64,000 nucleotides of DNA from Triangularia verruculosa (taxonomy: Eukaryota; Ascomycota; Sordariomycetes; Sordariales; Podosporaceae). Below, piece by piece: positions 1-10,198 of this stretch. The translations under genes were made by a program, and so were the position numbers. The first letter of the stretch is position 1, and the number at the start of each line of letters is the position of its first letter. The notes below the pieces were generated by a model. It saw only the letters and a program-made list of their open reading frames with translations, was not told the origin of the DNA and made no database searches. The stretch spans positions 1 to 64,000 of the forward strand of contig MU863976.1 of assembly GCA_033296885.1 (NCBI GenBank). Direction: 5' to 3'.

Positions 1-46
1 GCCCCGCGCCCCCCCGCCCCCGCCCCCCCCCCCCCCCCCCCCCCCC

Positions 47-89
<43 letters not shown>
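1..89. repeat. Poly-C homopolymer at window edge
   Basis: Almost pure cytosine with a few G and A interruptions. Such a run at the very start of a sequence is typical of a contig edge or low-quality base calling rather than biology. No telomeric TTAGGG-type repeat is visible next to it. Confidence 0.8.
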
Positions 90-681
90 TTCACTTTTCT
101 AGTTTATTTTTTTATCTCTTGTTTTGGATAACTTTTACTTGTTGTTTGTCTATCTTTGTTTTTTGTTTTTTTTTTATCGTCGGTCTCTATTCTAGGTATT
201 ATTAATCACAATCATCATCATCATCATCATATTATATCATGTTTTGCGAAGTAGTATATATTCAACGTCGTTTAACTTTTTGACCGGAAATTGTTTTGCT
301 CGTCGATGTGATATCTGGTGTCTCCTCGTGGTAGATGTGCGCTTGTCTTGCTCCAGAACCAGCCTATCCAAACACTCTGGAGCCGTTGCAGCTTTTTTGA
401 GGGGATGTTGATCACCTTTGAAGGCCTGGATGGGTAAGATATGTTCAAAGGCGGGCTAACTCTCTTTAAACGTTTGTTACCTTAAAGGTATCAGGCCATA
501 TATGATACATACCAATCACCTCATCGAAGATAGTCAAACCCCATGCTTAAAACAACAAAATGGGTATTAACACTACTTAAACCCCTTTCCAATAAAAAAC
601 AGAGTCCATTTTACATGGACACATAACCTTATTTTCCCAACCTCGAACGCCTATCATCATGATATCAAACCCAATAGTCTA
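90..681. other. AT-rich non-coding stretch
   Basis: T-rich low-complexity DNA with a short (ATC)n run near 206-228. No credible gene is seen. The right end should hold the 3' UTR and terminator of the leftward eIF2B alpha gene. Confidence 0.5.
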
Positions 682-1758
682 TCAGATATAATCATCCACC
701 AACTCCCAAATCTGCCACGCCATCTTCACCCCCTGCTCCGTAATAATCCCATCAATCAGCTCGGGGTCCGTATAATCCACCTCATCACTCTCCCTCAACA
801 GCTGCTCCTTCACCCCCTCATTATCCAAATCCACACCCAAGTTCTCAAACCTCGAGATATCCCGCTGCCTCACCCCCATCTTGGCCACTATCGGGTACGC
901 GATAGGTGTTTTCCGCACAATCTTGTGCGTCTCCGCCGCCACGTAGAACCTCTTCATCCCACCTGGGATAGCCTTGACCAAAGCCGCGAGCTGCGCAGTC
1001 CCCATGCCAGAGATGATCCCCCCGTTTTGCATGATGGCTTCTGTGCCAACGAGCACGAGGTTGATTTTCTTCTGGTTGGCAAGGACGTAAGCGACCTTGT
1101 TAGGGACGATGGTCTCGACCTCGAGGCCTGCCTGTCGGAGCTCGTCTACAGCGGCTTGGGAGCGGGAGTTGGTTGGTTCGAGAATGTAGATTACTTTAAA
1201 GTGCTTGCTTTGGTCTGTTGCCGCTCTCAAGAGGATCTTGGTGACTGTTCTCGACCCGCCGGCTGTAAGCACGACTTTTTCGTCGGAAACATAACGGGCT
1301 CCCCAGATGGCGATGTTGTCTCTGGCAGCTTGGGCGCGCTGGGCGAAGAGCTGCTTGTTGGCGACGAGGTGCTCGCGGGTTTGGTCAAAGGACATGGGCT
1401 CGGCGAGGTTGGAGGTGGAGGATGCTGCTGCTGCCGGTGGCGGCCTAAGCGACCGGAGGAGGAACTGCTCGAAGAGGTCTGCGCCTGCGAGGATGGGGAG
1501 GGGGTTCGGGGCCGAGGCAAGGAGGAGGGCCTTTTGGTGCTTTACTTTTTCGACGAGCTCCATCGAGGTTACGTAGGGGGTGACAGAGAGGAACTCGATG
1601 AGGGACTCGATGGCGGCGATGGGCATGGTGATTTCCCTGTCGGAGGAGAGGAGGCTGCGGTAGGTGGCGACGATGTCGAAGTTTTGGGGGTCATTTTGGT
1701 CTTTGGGGCGGACGGGGAGGTCCTGGGCGACAGGCTTGGTTTCTTCGTCGGTGGCCAT
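682..1758 (-). CDS. GCN3: Translation initiation factor eIF2B subunit alpha
   Basis: Single-exon gene for a 358-residue protein. It belongs to the eIF2B alpha/beta/delta family, regulatory subunits of the guanine nucleotide exchange factor for eIF2 in the cytoplasm; the alpha subunit senses phosphorylated eIF2. The N-terminal helical part (FDIVATYRSLLSSD, about residues 25-38) and the Rossmann-like C-terminal half (KVVLTAGGSRTV, VYILEPTNSRSQ-like, LVLVGTEAIMQNGGIISGMGT) match the family, as does the length. The frame is open further upstream to 1854, but the ATG at 1758 is preferred: the extra upstream residues are His/Arg-rich and not family-like, and the chosen start gives the usual length. 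Confidence 0.93.
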   Translation of the reverse strand: MATDEETKPVAQDLPVRPKDQNDPQNFDIVATYRSLLSSDREITMPIAAIESLIEFLSVTPYVTSMELVEKVKHQKALLLASAPNPLPILAGADLFEQFLLRSLRPPPAAAASSTSNLAEPMSFDQTREHLVANKQLFAQRAQAARDNIAIWGARYVSDEKVVLTAGGSRTVTKILLRAATDQSKHFKVIYILEPTNSRSQAAVDELRQAGLEVETIVPNKVAYVLANQKKINLVLVGTEAIMQNGGIISGMGTAQLAALVKAIPGGMKRFYVAAETHKIVRKTPIAYPIVAKMGVRQRDISRFENLGVDLDNEGVKEQLLRESDEVDYTDPELIDGIITEQGVKMAWQIWELVDDYI

Positions 1759-2286
1759 GATGCGGCGATGGTGGTGGTGGAGGAGGTGGTAGTATGTACG
1801 AAGTGTGAAGGGTGGAAGTGGGATGCGCCTAAGCATACGATGCTTGGTGTTCAACAGTGTGTGGGGTTTGGCAGGGTCTGACTCGAACTAGGTGGTTTTG
1901 TCAGGGTTGAAGATGCAGTGTTCGGCGCCTCGAGGGCTCTCCAAGGCTAATTCTATCAAGGTTCTTTCCGTTTACGGTTTCGATGACTCAATGGGGAGCT
2001 TTCGTCCATTGACAGGTTGAACTGCCATGGCTGACCGCCTGCCCCGCCATAAGGTATGTACTTCACCCCGCGATGACGGCGGCCGTTCTTATCTTATCAG
2101 TGGAAGTGTTGCACCAAGCTTGGTATGACAGTGAAAAAAGAGGATTCGGGAAGTTCCCGTCCTCTGGAATTCGGACCAATCAATCGACCCAGATTTAGAT
2201 ACAAGTGCCTGGAATGCCATCACCCAAGCTCTCACCCTCCTAACCTTTTTACAGGCAGTCTTCTCAATAATTTACCTCTGTGCCAG
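1759..2286. other. Intergenic, upstream of GCN3
   Basis: Holds the GCN3 promoter (reading leftward) and the 3' end of the leftward DUF7580 gene. A small open frame at 2125-2349 on the plus strand overlaps the last exon of that gene and is not supported. Confidence 0.4.
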
Positions 2287-4160
2287 CTAGATGCGGCCAT
2301 CTTTATAACGAAGATCCTCGCGCTTCTCTATCAGGTTTTGCTGAATTAAGTGTAACCTGTGTGGTAAAATGGTCAGCAAACAGAGAGCCAAGGAAGACAA
2401 CACGCATCATGGGATAGGACTCACTTCCACACAACCTCTACAAAGTAGGGTTCGAGTTTCGTCACATCGATTCCTGGTGAGAATCGACCGACTCCCGGAG
2501 ACAATCTCGACTCGAGGCAGAATTTAATAGCGGCGTAGAAGTCGTCTCCCACTTGTGTGGCTTTGTCTTTGCCAGCGTGCCCGCCTCCGTAATCCCCAGC
2601 GTCACCGTCGAACATTCTCTCGAGGTCTGCGAGCGACTTCTCAACAAGATTGTTTGGATCTGATGGGTCCTGATATTTGAAGAAGATGGACGTCGCCTCA
2701 ACAAGTGTCCCATCGAGCCGGATATCTTGCAACGGACGCTCCAAGCCGAGCTCGATTAGGATCAGGCCCAGCGAGAAGAGAGGATACTTCTTCAGATTCG
2801 AAGCAACAGACCCATCCCTTGCACCGGCACTGTCCTTCAACCGACACCAGCATGGCTGCGACGTCGACGCCCCAGCCGCCACCCCGTTCGCTGTGGCTGG
2901 CCGATTTTCCTTGGGCAAGCGTTTGAGCGCAAACAGATACTGCCGGTCGACGGGAAGCGTGCCTTGGGTGGTAGTATCAAGAGATGCGAGGTCATACTCC
3001 TGAATATTACAGCTACACATCCATTTCATCCAGTAGGTCTTGAAGAAGAGCAGGCAGAATTCCGAGATGTGAAACGCTCGCTTCATTTTCCGTATCCTAA
3101 AGTCCATCTTGCGTATTCTGTCGTCAGGCGTGCTCGTCGTTGGCTGAGGGCCTAGCTGGTTGCGCAACGAGGCAGGTTCGGGTAGATTGCCAACAATCCT
3201 CTGGAGCTCATCTAGGCTCACGGTGACTTTGGTGCCGTGGGTTACAAGCTCAAGTCCAGCGTCGAGACCTTTTGCATTTTCGAGGACGTTATGAAAGGCG
3301 TCGGTGAAATGCGTCTTGCATCGGTCGAGTGAGCGTGCTGGGTCCGGGGTGAGTCGAAGTCTTCTTCTCCTGACTCCGTGCTCTGGTTCGCTGACAAGCA
3401 AAGTGTAGCCCAGGCTGTTGGTGTGAGATGCTTTGGCAATCTCTTCGGATCTCGGTACAACAGGCCATGGTGATCCCGTGTCAACCACCCCCTCTTGCGA
3501 CTGCTGGCGGAAAAAGAGGTCAAGCTCGATATCCAACTCCAGCTTCGGTCCTGTGTTCAAACAACAATCTCGAAGTTGGTTAGACGTCTGCCATGTGTGC
3601 ATGGCGAGCCTCACCAAGTGGTGCTGGAGGCCAGACCGGTGCAGATCTTGGGTATCTGGCGGGGGCAACTCTTTCTCGAGGTCTCGTTGTCTCAGACGCC
3701 AGTAGGCATCGTTGCACCTGGCCTCAAGACCTACGACGAGCGTTTCTAGGGCTTCGAGGACTTTATTCAGGTTGGCTCCTGATCGGAACAGGGCATCTCT
3801 CCCCTTTTTCCTGAAGATGTAGAAACAACCGCCTCGGTCAATTTTGCGGCTCCCCAGCATCTTCTTCAACTTGACTACCTCGCCGTTGATGGAGTCAAGG
3901 TGGCTCAGAATCCCCCTCGCGGAATCGCCCCAGAACTTTGCCTGCAGATTCGACTCCGGTTCTGGTTCGTCGCAATACACCATCCATCGCCTTTGCCATC
4001 TCTCTACACCCTTTATGATGTTGGCGAGCCTCAACCAGCGGGCGAGGTCGAAGAGCTCATACTTCTGCCAGTCGGTCGCGTCGGACGCAACTGAGGGAAA
4101 GAAATCGCGGAACGTCTGTAGGATGCTGAGGACAGTTCCAAAGAGCGCAATCGCCTCCAT
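2287..4160 (-). CDS. DUF7580-type fungal protein
   Basis: Two-exon model: 4160-2425 and 2356-2287, joined over a 68-nt intron with GTGAGT donor, GCTGAC branch point and CACACAG acceptor; 601 residues. Without splicing the frame stops at once after the donor (2421); with it the C-terminus continues as KLHLIQQNLIEKREDL, a charged helix fitting the domain end. The C-terminal third (YPLFSLGLILIELGLERPL, then AIKFCLES, YFVEVVWK) resembles the DUF7580 domain, which looks like a degenerate kinase C-lobe. The N-terminal half is helical, rich in Trp, Leu and Arg. Proteins of this type are abundant in filamentous fungi and some are linked by architecture to NLR or prion-like allorecognition proteins; no role can be assigned here. 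Start ATG at 4160 is the first in frame. Confidence 0.75.
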
Positions 4161-5057
4161 TGTGCCTCGCGGAGGAGGTTGGGCTGATTAGAATGATTCC
4201 ACTGCCTCACGGCTCTCTTCGGTGCCTAGATGGGCCGAATTGGCTTGGGTTCGCCGAGCGTCGGCGGTAGCTCGGGGTCGTGTTGGCAGGATGCGCAGAT
4301 TGGACGGTGGACCTGGAGCACCGCGTATGGAGCGAGCTTGCAGTGAAAGACGCCAGGCCTCACCTTCGTCGGGTTCGATTCCACGATATGGCGATCGGGG
4401 GCACGCGAAGGTGTAGTATTGTACAGTGTCCCAGGGGAAGTGTTTTTGCGTCAGAAGAGCGCGACGGTCGCATTGAGGAGAGGGGAACGCCCCATGCGTC
4501 AAATTTCCCTGAGGTGTGGGCGATGGATGCGCTGAAGGCAAGGCTGAGGGTAACACGACACGTTCTGGCCGGGCCATTGTGTGGTTTTGCTGCCCAATTC
4601 GACCTATAGCCGCCGACGATAGGTTGCGATGGCTGGGGCGGTGTAGTGATTGCTGCGGCACAGCTGCATGATGCATTCAGACTATGGTCCATTGAGGTTA
4701 CCTGGTTTGCCTTCATTGGACAGGCACACAAGCAGTTGGGGATCGCAGCCATTTTCATGACCCCAGCTTGATTGAGGTGGTCAGTCAACCTCGCACCCGA
4801 CGTGCATTTGCGACGCAGGCATTGCAGAATTGCCCTCGGATCGCTCCCCGCAGTCAATCCTCCTGCGACGCGGATCTCCAGACCACACCTTTTGACTTCC
4901 CCAAGCGCATCTTTTCCCATCTGCGTGCGTTCGTCTGTCTTCCACCTTCAGCTTCGCGTCTGTCTGGCGTCGTCGCCAGTGACTCAGGAGCTACCTGACC
5001 TCCTCGGCAGCCTTGCGATTGATCCGCTTTTGGGAGTGTAGAATCTTGCGTCGCAAA
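4161..5057. other. Divergent promoter region
   Basis: Lies between the leftward DUF7580 gene and the rightward membrane protein gene. Several overlapping frames exist on both strands, but none has family resemblance or consistent codon bias. Nothing else is seen. Confidence 0.4.
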
Positions 5058-6964
5058 ATGGCTGAGGTCGACGGTGTCGGTATCGCCGCCATCGTTTTGG
5101 CGGCCGGCGCATTTGTCGTCTCGGTCGTCGTGCTCGCGGCCTACCTGCTTCCTAAATCCACCAACTTCGACCACTGGGACAGTCAAATGATGGGCAAATG
5201 GGCCAACTACCGGAAAACAAAATCATACGGCCTCTTGTCCTTCTCGCGCCTGCGACGAACCGTGACGGAAGCTGAGCTACCCGTCATCTTCCTCGCACCT
5301 CGAAACAATGCACGCGGCCCTGTGCAGGGGCAGCCGATTTGGTATATCGATGGCTCTCGTCAGAGTTGTGAGGATACAAGGGTGACGTACGATCCAGACC
5401 CCGGCCCTTCTCGCTTCGGAGACAGAAAAATTCATACGGTCCATAATGAGCGAGCGTCTTGGGTGAATTTGCTGGAGACGATCCAGGGAATGGAGAGAGA
5501 CTCGATGGCATGGGAAATGGACCTGTGGCGCAGCGTAGAAGGGACCAATGTTGGAGGAATTACCAGGAGGTCACGCAATTTTGAGTTTCCGACTCTGGCT
5601 GTCGGCGTTCAGAGCACCACCAGGACATTCGATGAGACGTATGCCATCCGTCGGCCATATGCGACGACGACCATTACCCACCTGATCGAACTCACGGCTA
5701 CGCTGGGCATGTACTGGAAGAGATTCGATCAGGACGAGGACGTGTATCGAGCCGAGGGTAACGGCATGAGCATTCACGGATACCGAATGCCCGAATTCGG
5801 CATCGTTTTCTCCTTCGCAAAGACAGGTATCACCAACTTCAGAGACCACCGCGTAATTCCAACAGAGGAGGTAAAAGAGCTCTGCTACGGCAACATGCCG
5901 ACAATATATCGTCTCCGAGACTGGGACGCCAAGACTCTTCGCAATCCCGAGGTCACGAAGAGGCAAAAGGACCTCAAGACACTGCAACTAGGCAGCCGCC
6001 GAGAGGTTGCCGCCACGCTCTCTTTGATAGGATGCGACATCAACACGATAGAGCAGTTTTCGACGGGAAATTCCCGCCAAAAGCACTTCTTCCCCGGTAT
6101 GGTAGCCTCCGTTCTCTTCAAGAGACCATTGCTAACAGGTGTGTAGTGATCTTTGAGCTTCTTGGAATGCTTGGCCGCACTCTTCATCAAAAAGACCGTT
6201 GCCATACCTATCTTCCGAACCCCACCATCTATCCCTGGGAGAAAAGGGCATTCTCGCTAGGACTATTGCTCAGGGCATTCTCTGGACATCTAGACACCAT
6301 CGTTTCGCAGAATAACACTGGGCGTGGGTCGTCGGATCTGCAAGTGCTGGCTAAGACAGCAGCCAAGCTGAAGAAAGAACTACCTCCCACCAAGGACGAA
6401 GGCTTCGATCCTAAACAACTCAATCTCCTCAACGACTCGGTCGGCGCGGCTGATGCCATCCTTGCGGCTGTTCCTAAACCACTGGTACTAGATGTAATCC
6501 AGCGACACATTCACACGGTGCACTCGGCCCTCAACCCAGAGCACAGCGAAGAGCCCATCCCCTCGCTCGTCAACTTATTCAAAGCATCGCGTGGCGAGCG
6601 TGAGGCTGACTTCATGGCGGCTTACTTCAATGATGTGCGCCCACTCGTCACAGATCACAAACTACCAGACCCGTGCCACTTCTCGTGGGCCCGTCTAGAG
6701 GAAGGAGCCAGTTTTGACTCCAACGGCGAGAAGGCGCGCGACATTGAGGCTGAGTCGGGGACACTTGCAGGTGATTACCCAACGCCGTCTCCACGGCTTA
6801 CAAGAGAGGATACGGAGGGGATAGATCCGGGGCGGAACACGGTGTGGTGCACGCTGGTATTTAGGATGATTTGCTGGCTGTTGCTACACAACTTTGATCA
6901 GAACGATGTGCAGATGCCAAAGAGTGAGCTATTGGGGAGCCGGTTGCCAGTGTATATTATTTAG
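5058..6964 (+). CDS. Unknown fungal protein with N-terminal membrane anchor
   Basis: Two exons, 5058-6096 and 6147-6964, with a 50-nt intron (GTATGG donor, TGCTAAC branch, GTGTGTAG acceptor); 618 residues. Splicing turns an early stop at 6146 into a continuous frame (HFFP then VIFELLGMLGR). The ATG at 5058 sits in a good context (CAAAATGGCT) and removes 15 non-conserved upstream residues. Residues about 6-31 are strongly hydrophobic, a probable single membrane anchor or signal-anchor, followed by a large soluble domain rich in charged and aromatic residues. I do not recognise the family. It is likely a filamentous-fungus protein of unknown role. Confidence 0.75.
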
Positions 6965-7646
6965 ATGGGACGGTTTAGGGAATTTTTGGGGGTTATGATC
7001 TCATGTTAGATGTCAATGACTTGCTTCACAGGCACCCTCTCAATAAGCTGAACCATCACTTACGACCGCGATCAGAGCTTCTTATCTCATCAGTCGATCC
7101 ATTAGCCTGTTGTGTCATCAGCTTCGCCTGTATGTACAAGAGATCCTATTCTCTCTACGGCAGCGTCTGAGTAGAAGCCTGGAGTAGCACATGGAGGGCT
7201 TCAAAGTTGCTCGAAAGCGATTTCTCGTACAGCCCAATTCGATATAGACACATAGCACCAGACACGTCCACAGCCATGTCATCCAGCGGTCTCAAGGCAC
7301 AGCAAGGCATAGCACGTGCAACACAGGGCACATTCTTCCAGAAACCCTTCATTTGACTCGTCATCGTGCAACTACAGCGCAGCCACGCCTTTCATCTGTT
7401 CTTGCACAACCTTACACATTTAAAAGCGGGGCGCCGAGCTAGTACCTTGGGCAGCGGGAGCAAGCGGGGTGCATGAAGCTTCCCCAACAAGGGTCCTCCA
7501 TCCAAGCGGCGGCATGTTTCAGGGTCCGTATCCCATCTATCTATCTACCTATCTGTCATATATATCACTCCAACATCTGCCATCCCCCTCCTCCCATCCC
7601 ATAACCATCACACCCCTCACTCAGTCTTGACTACCTATATCAAAAC
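6965..7646. other. Intergenic between tandem genes
   Basis: 3' region of the membrane-anchored protein gene and promoter of the NECAP-like gene. A (ATCT)n-like run is present around 7537-7553. No gene is seen. Confidence 0.4.
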
Positions 7647-8539
7647 ATGGAACCCCAAATCGACCCAGCCACCAACCAACCCCTCCCCCCAGACGCCATC
7701 GTCCGAGTCCTCCGTATGTTTCCCCCCTTCCCCCCTCTCTCCCTTTGCCCCCCCCTTTACTAAACAAACGATTAGATATAACCCCCAAAGTCCACATCTA
7801 CACCCTCCCCGCCACAACCCCCTCCTCCTCCTCTTACCTCGCCGCAAGCTGGACCTCCCTCCCCCAAAACCCAATCTTCACCGCCCGCCTCCGCATCCTC
7901 GAAACATCCCTCTCCCCGGAATCAGACTCCTCCCCACCCAACCTCAAAGTCGACATCCTTCTCGAATCCACCTCTACCTCTTCTTCCTCCCCTGCCGGCA
8001 CCGCCCAGCTCTTCGCCGCAGCACCCTACACCACCCCCGCCATCGTAACCCCCTGCTCCGACTCCTCCCGCTTCTTCGCCCTCCGCGTATCTGACCCCTC
8101 CTCGGGCAAGAAAGCCTCCCTCGGCATCGGGTTCGAAGAACGCAGCGATGCGTTTGACTTCAATCTTGCGCTTCAGGAGTGCGCAAAGAGCTTGGGGTTT
8201 GGTGCTAGTGGGGGACAACCACAGCAGCAGCAGCAGCAGGATAAAAAAGACGGGGAAGATGTCAAGAAGGACTGGAGTTTGAAGGATGGGGAGACGATTA
8301 CTATTAATTTAGGAGGGAAATTTGGTCGACGGCAGCAGCAAGACAAAAAAGAGGAGGATGGCGGGCAGGGGAAGAGTTTGAATAGCTTTGCGCTTCCCCC
8401 ACCACCGGGGGGAGGTAATGGGGGAGGGGGGTTTAGTCTACCCCCTCCTCCGCCCAGCGCCAGTGAGGCGAGACGGCAGAAGAGGTTGTCGGCGCAGCAG
8501 ATGGGGTTTGATGATGGGGCTAATGGGGAGTTTGCTTGA
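7647..8539 (+). CDS. NECAP-like adaptin-ear-binding coat-associated protein
   Basis: Two exons, 7647-7713 and 7776-8539, with a 62-nt intron (GTATGT donor, TTTACTAAAC branch region, ATTAG acceptor); 276 residues. The family is the NECAP PH-like (PHear) domain proteins, which work with the AP-2/clathrin machinery in endocytosis. Visible hallmarks are ITPKVHIYTLP near residue 23, the Trp-containing ASW segment, FTARLRILE, SRFFALRV and IGFEERSDAFDFNLALQE in the first 170 residues, then GETITINL. A Gln run lies near residue 170 and the tail is Pro/Gly-rich. The start ATG at 7647 gives a short first exon that continues in frame into the domain. The family assignment is strong; cargo and partners are inferred from homologues. 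Confidence 0.88.
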
Positions 8540-8965
8540 TTTTCCCTGGCTTCCTTTAGCTACCTTATTTGGGGAGTTGTTCTAATAACTGCGAGTGATG
8601 ACGAGAAATGACTTGTCAGAAAAAGTAGCAAGCGAGCAAGAAATTTTATGATGAGAGACAACAGAAACAACACACTAGAGTATATATATTTGTAGATATG
8701 ATAAATGGCAGCAAGGGTAATTTATAGTACAGGCAACAGCAAAGAAAGCAGTCTGATCGATCATAACCAGCAGCTAACAACCAACAAGCCAAAACGCCAG
8801 ACTCAACAACATAACGCCACCCTCTCTATACATATTTTGATGCGAGTTTATACAGTTTTCATCATCATCCCCTCTTCGTTGTGGTTCATCACTTTCTAGC
8901 AAAAGCCCAAACCATTTCTCGTCTTTTTATCGTCGTCTAAGCCCCATTATTGTACGCATATTGTT
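8540..8965. other. Convergent 3' regions
   Basis: Terminal regions of the NECAP-like gene and the leftward coiled-coil protein gene. AT-rich with a TATATATATTTG stretch near 8682. No gene is seen. Confidence 0.4.
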
Positions 8966-10198
8966 TTACTGAGAAACCAAACTATTCTTCCTGCTCCTCG
9001 GCCACAAGTCCTTCAAGCTCGGCAGACTCATCCTTTTGTCTCTTGCCCTCAGCGCCAAGGGGACAGCGTGGTGACTGAGTCTCTCGAGTTTCTTCTTCCA
9101 GGCGTTGACGACCTCGCCGCCGGAAGACTCGGGGTCTTCTTCGGTTCTGGTGACGGTGGTGGTGGTCACGCGGATGGAAGAAGGAGGATCGGGGCTGTTG
9201 TTCTCCGTCTCTGGGTAGGACTCAAGTTCCTCTTGCTGGATGGGAGTCGCCTGGCCTGGGATGTCTGACTCTGCTGCTTCGGAAGGGACAGCAGGTTGAG
9301 GTTCAGGGATGCTGGCTGTAGGAGCGATCTCCTCGTGTTCCTGGCTGCCAGAGGACCGTTGGAAAGAGCGAGACCAGATATCCTCTGAGAACTGCACAGC
9401 GGGCGTGAAGCAGGGAGACATTGGGTCGAGAGCAGCTGGGTGGCCTTCGTCTTCGTAGACATCGTCATGGCCATAGAAGCACTCCTCCCCAGGCGAGAAA
9501 GGGGCGGTGGTGGCGGTCAGGGGTGTTTCATCATAATATGGACTCTGAGGATGGTAGTGGACGCCAGACGCGGTGGCGGCAACGATGGGGGGGTATTGCT
9601 GCATGATGGGGAGTAACTGAGGCGGAAGAGGCTGATGGACCTGCATCCACCGGTCTCTGTTCTGGAGCTCGATGTGAAGCTCACCAAGTCGGATGAGGAT
9701 GAGTTGCTCTTGCTGGGTGCTCTCGCTGATCTTGTTCTGGAGGGACGCCATCTCCCTCTTGGTCTTCTTTGTCTCGGCGGGGCTTTGAGTGCCGGACATG
9801 AGGACCTCGAGAGCGGCATATTTCTGGAAGAGCCGGGTAGCGCGCTGACCTTGCTTCTGGAGATTGTAGACGAGGTACGACCGCTCGTTATGAAGTTGCT
9901 CGAGCGGTCGAGGGTCGAGGCTTTGAACAGCTGCTACATAGCTGTTTGCTCGGAATGACGGCGCCCGTTGAGTTCTTGGAAGTTGTGGCCGGGAACAATG
10001 GTAGGTGTGTGACTTCTTGGGCGCCTTTGGCCGTACTTCAGTCTTGACATCTGCCTCGTCATCCTTGCCGTTGGTGTGACTATTAATGTGACCATTGATG
10101 TGGTGGTCAACCTCCTCGTCCCAAGTGCCCGTTGCCTGAGCAAGAGATGGGAGTCTAGCGCGACCCCTCTCGGTTGGTGAAGATTGAGTCGAATGCAT
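8966..10198 (-). CDS. Unknown coiled-coil protein
   Basis: Single open frame of 410 residues with no need for an intron. Residues about 85-175 are rich in Leu, Gln, Glu and Lys with heptad character (KYAALEVLMSG, KREMASLQNKI, LIRLGELHIELQNRDRW), a likely coiled coil. Flanks are low complexity: a His/Asn/Gly-rich N-terminus and a Pro/Glu/Ser-rich C-terminal half with an acidic stretch, ending in a basic tail (LWPRSRKNSLVSQ). The family is not recognised. The ATG at 10198 is the first in frame. Consistent codon use over 1.2 kb argues for a real gene. Confidence 0.65.
   Translation of the reverse strand: MHSTQSSPTERGRARLPSLAQATGTWDEEVDHHINGHINSHTNGKDDEADVKTEVRPKAPKKSHTYHCSRPQLPRTQRAPSFRANSYVAAVQSLDPRPLEQLHNERSYLVYNLQKQGQRATRLFQKYAALEVLMSGTQSPAETKKTKREMASLQNKISESTQQEQLILIRLGELHIELQNRDRWMQVHQPLPPQLLPIMQQYPPIVAATASGVHYHPQSPYYDETPLTATTAPFSPGEECFYGHDDVYEDEGHPAALDPMSPCFTPAVQFSEDIWSRSFQRSSGSQEHEEIAPTASIPEPQPAVPSEAAESDIPGQATPIQQEELESYPETENNSPDPPSSIRVTTTTVTRTEEDPESSGGEVVNAWKKKLERLSHHAVPLALRARDKRMSLPSLKDLWPRSRKNSLVSQ

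Noticed and set aside
925..1881. Long plus-strand frame (318 codons)
   Set aside because: Antisense to GCN3. Its composition is Gly/Val/Asp-rich, as expected from the reverse of the codon bias, and it has no family features.
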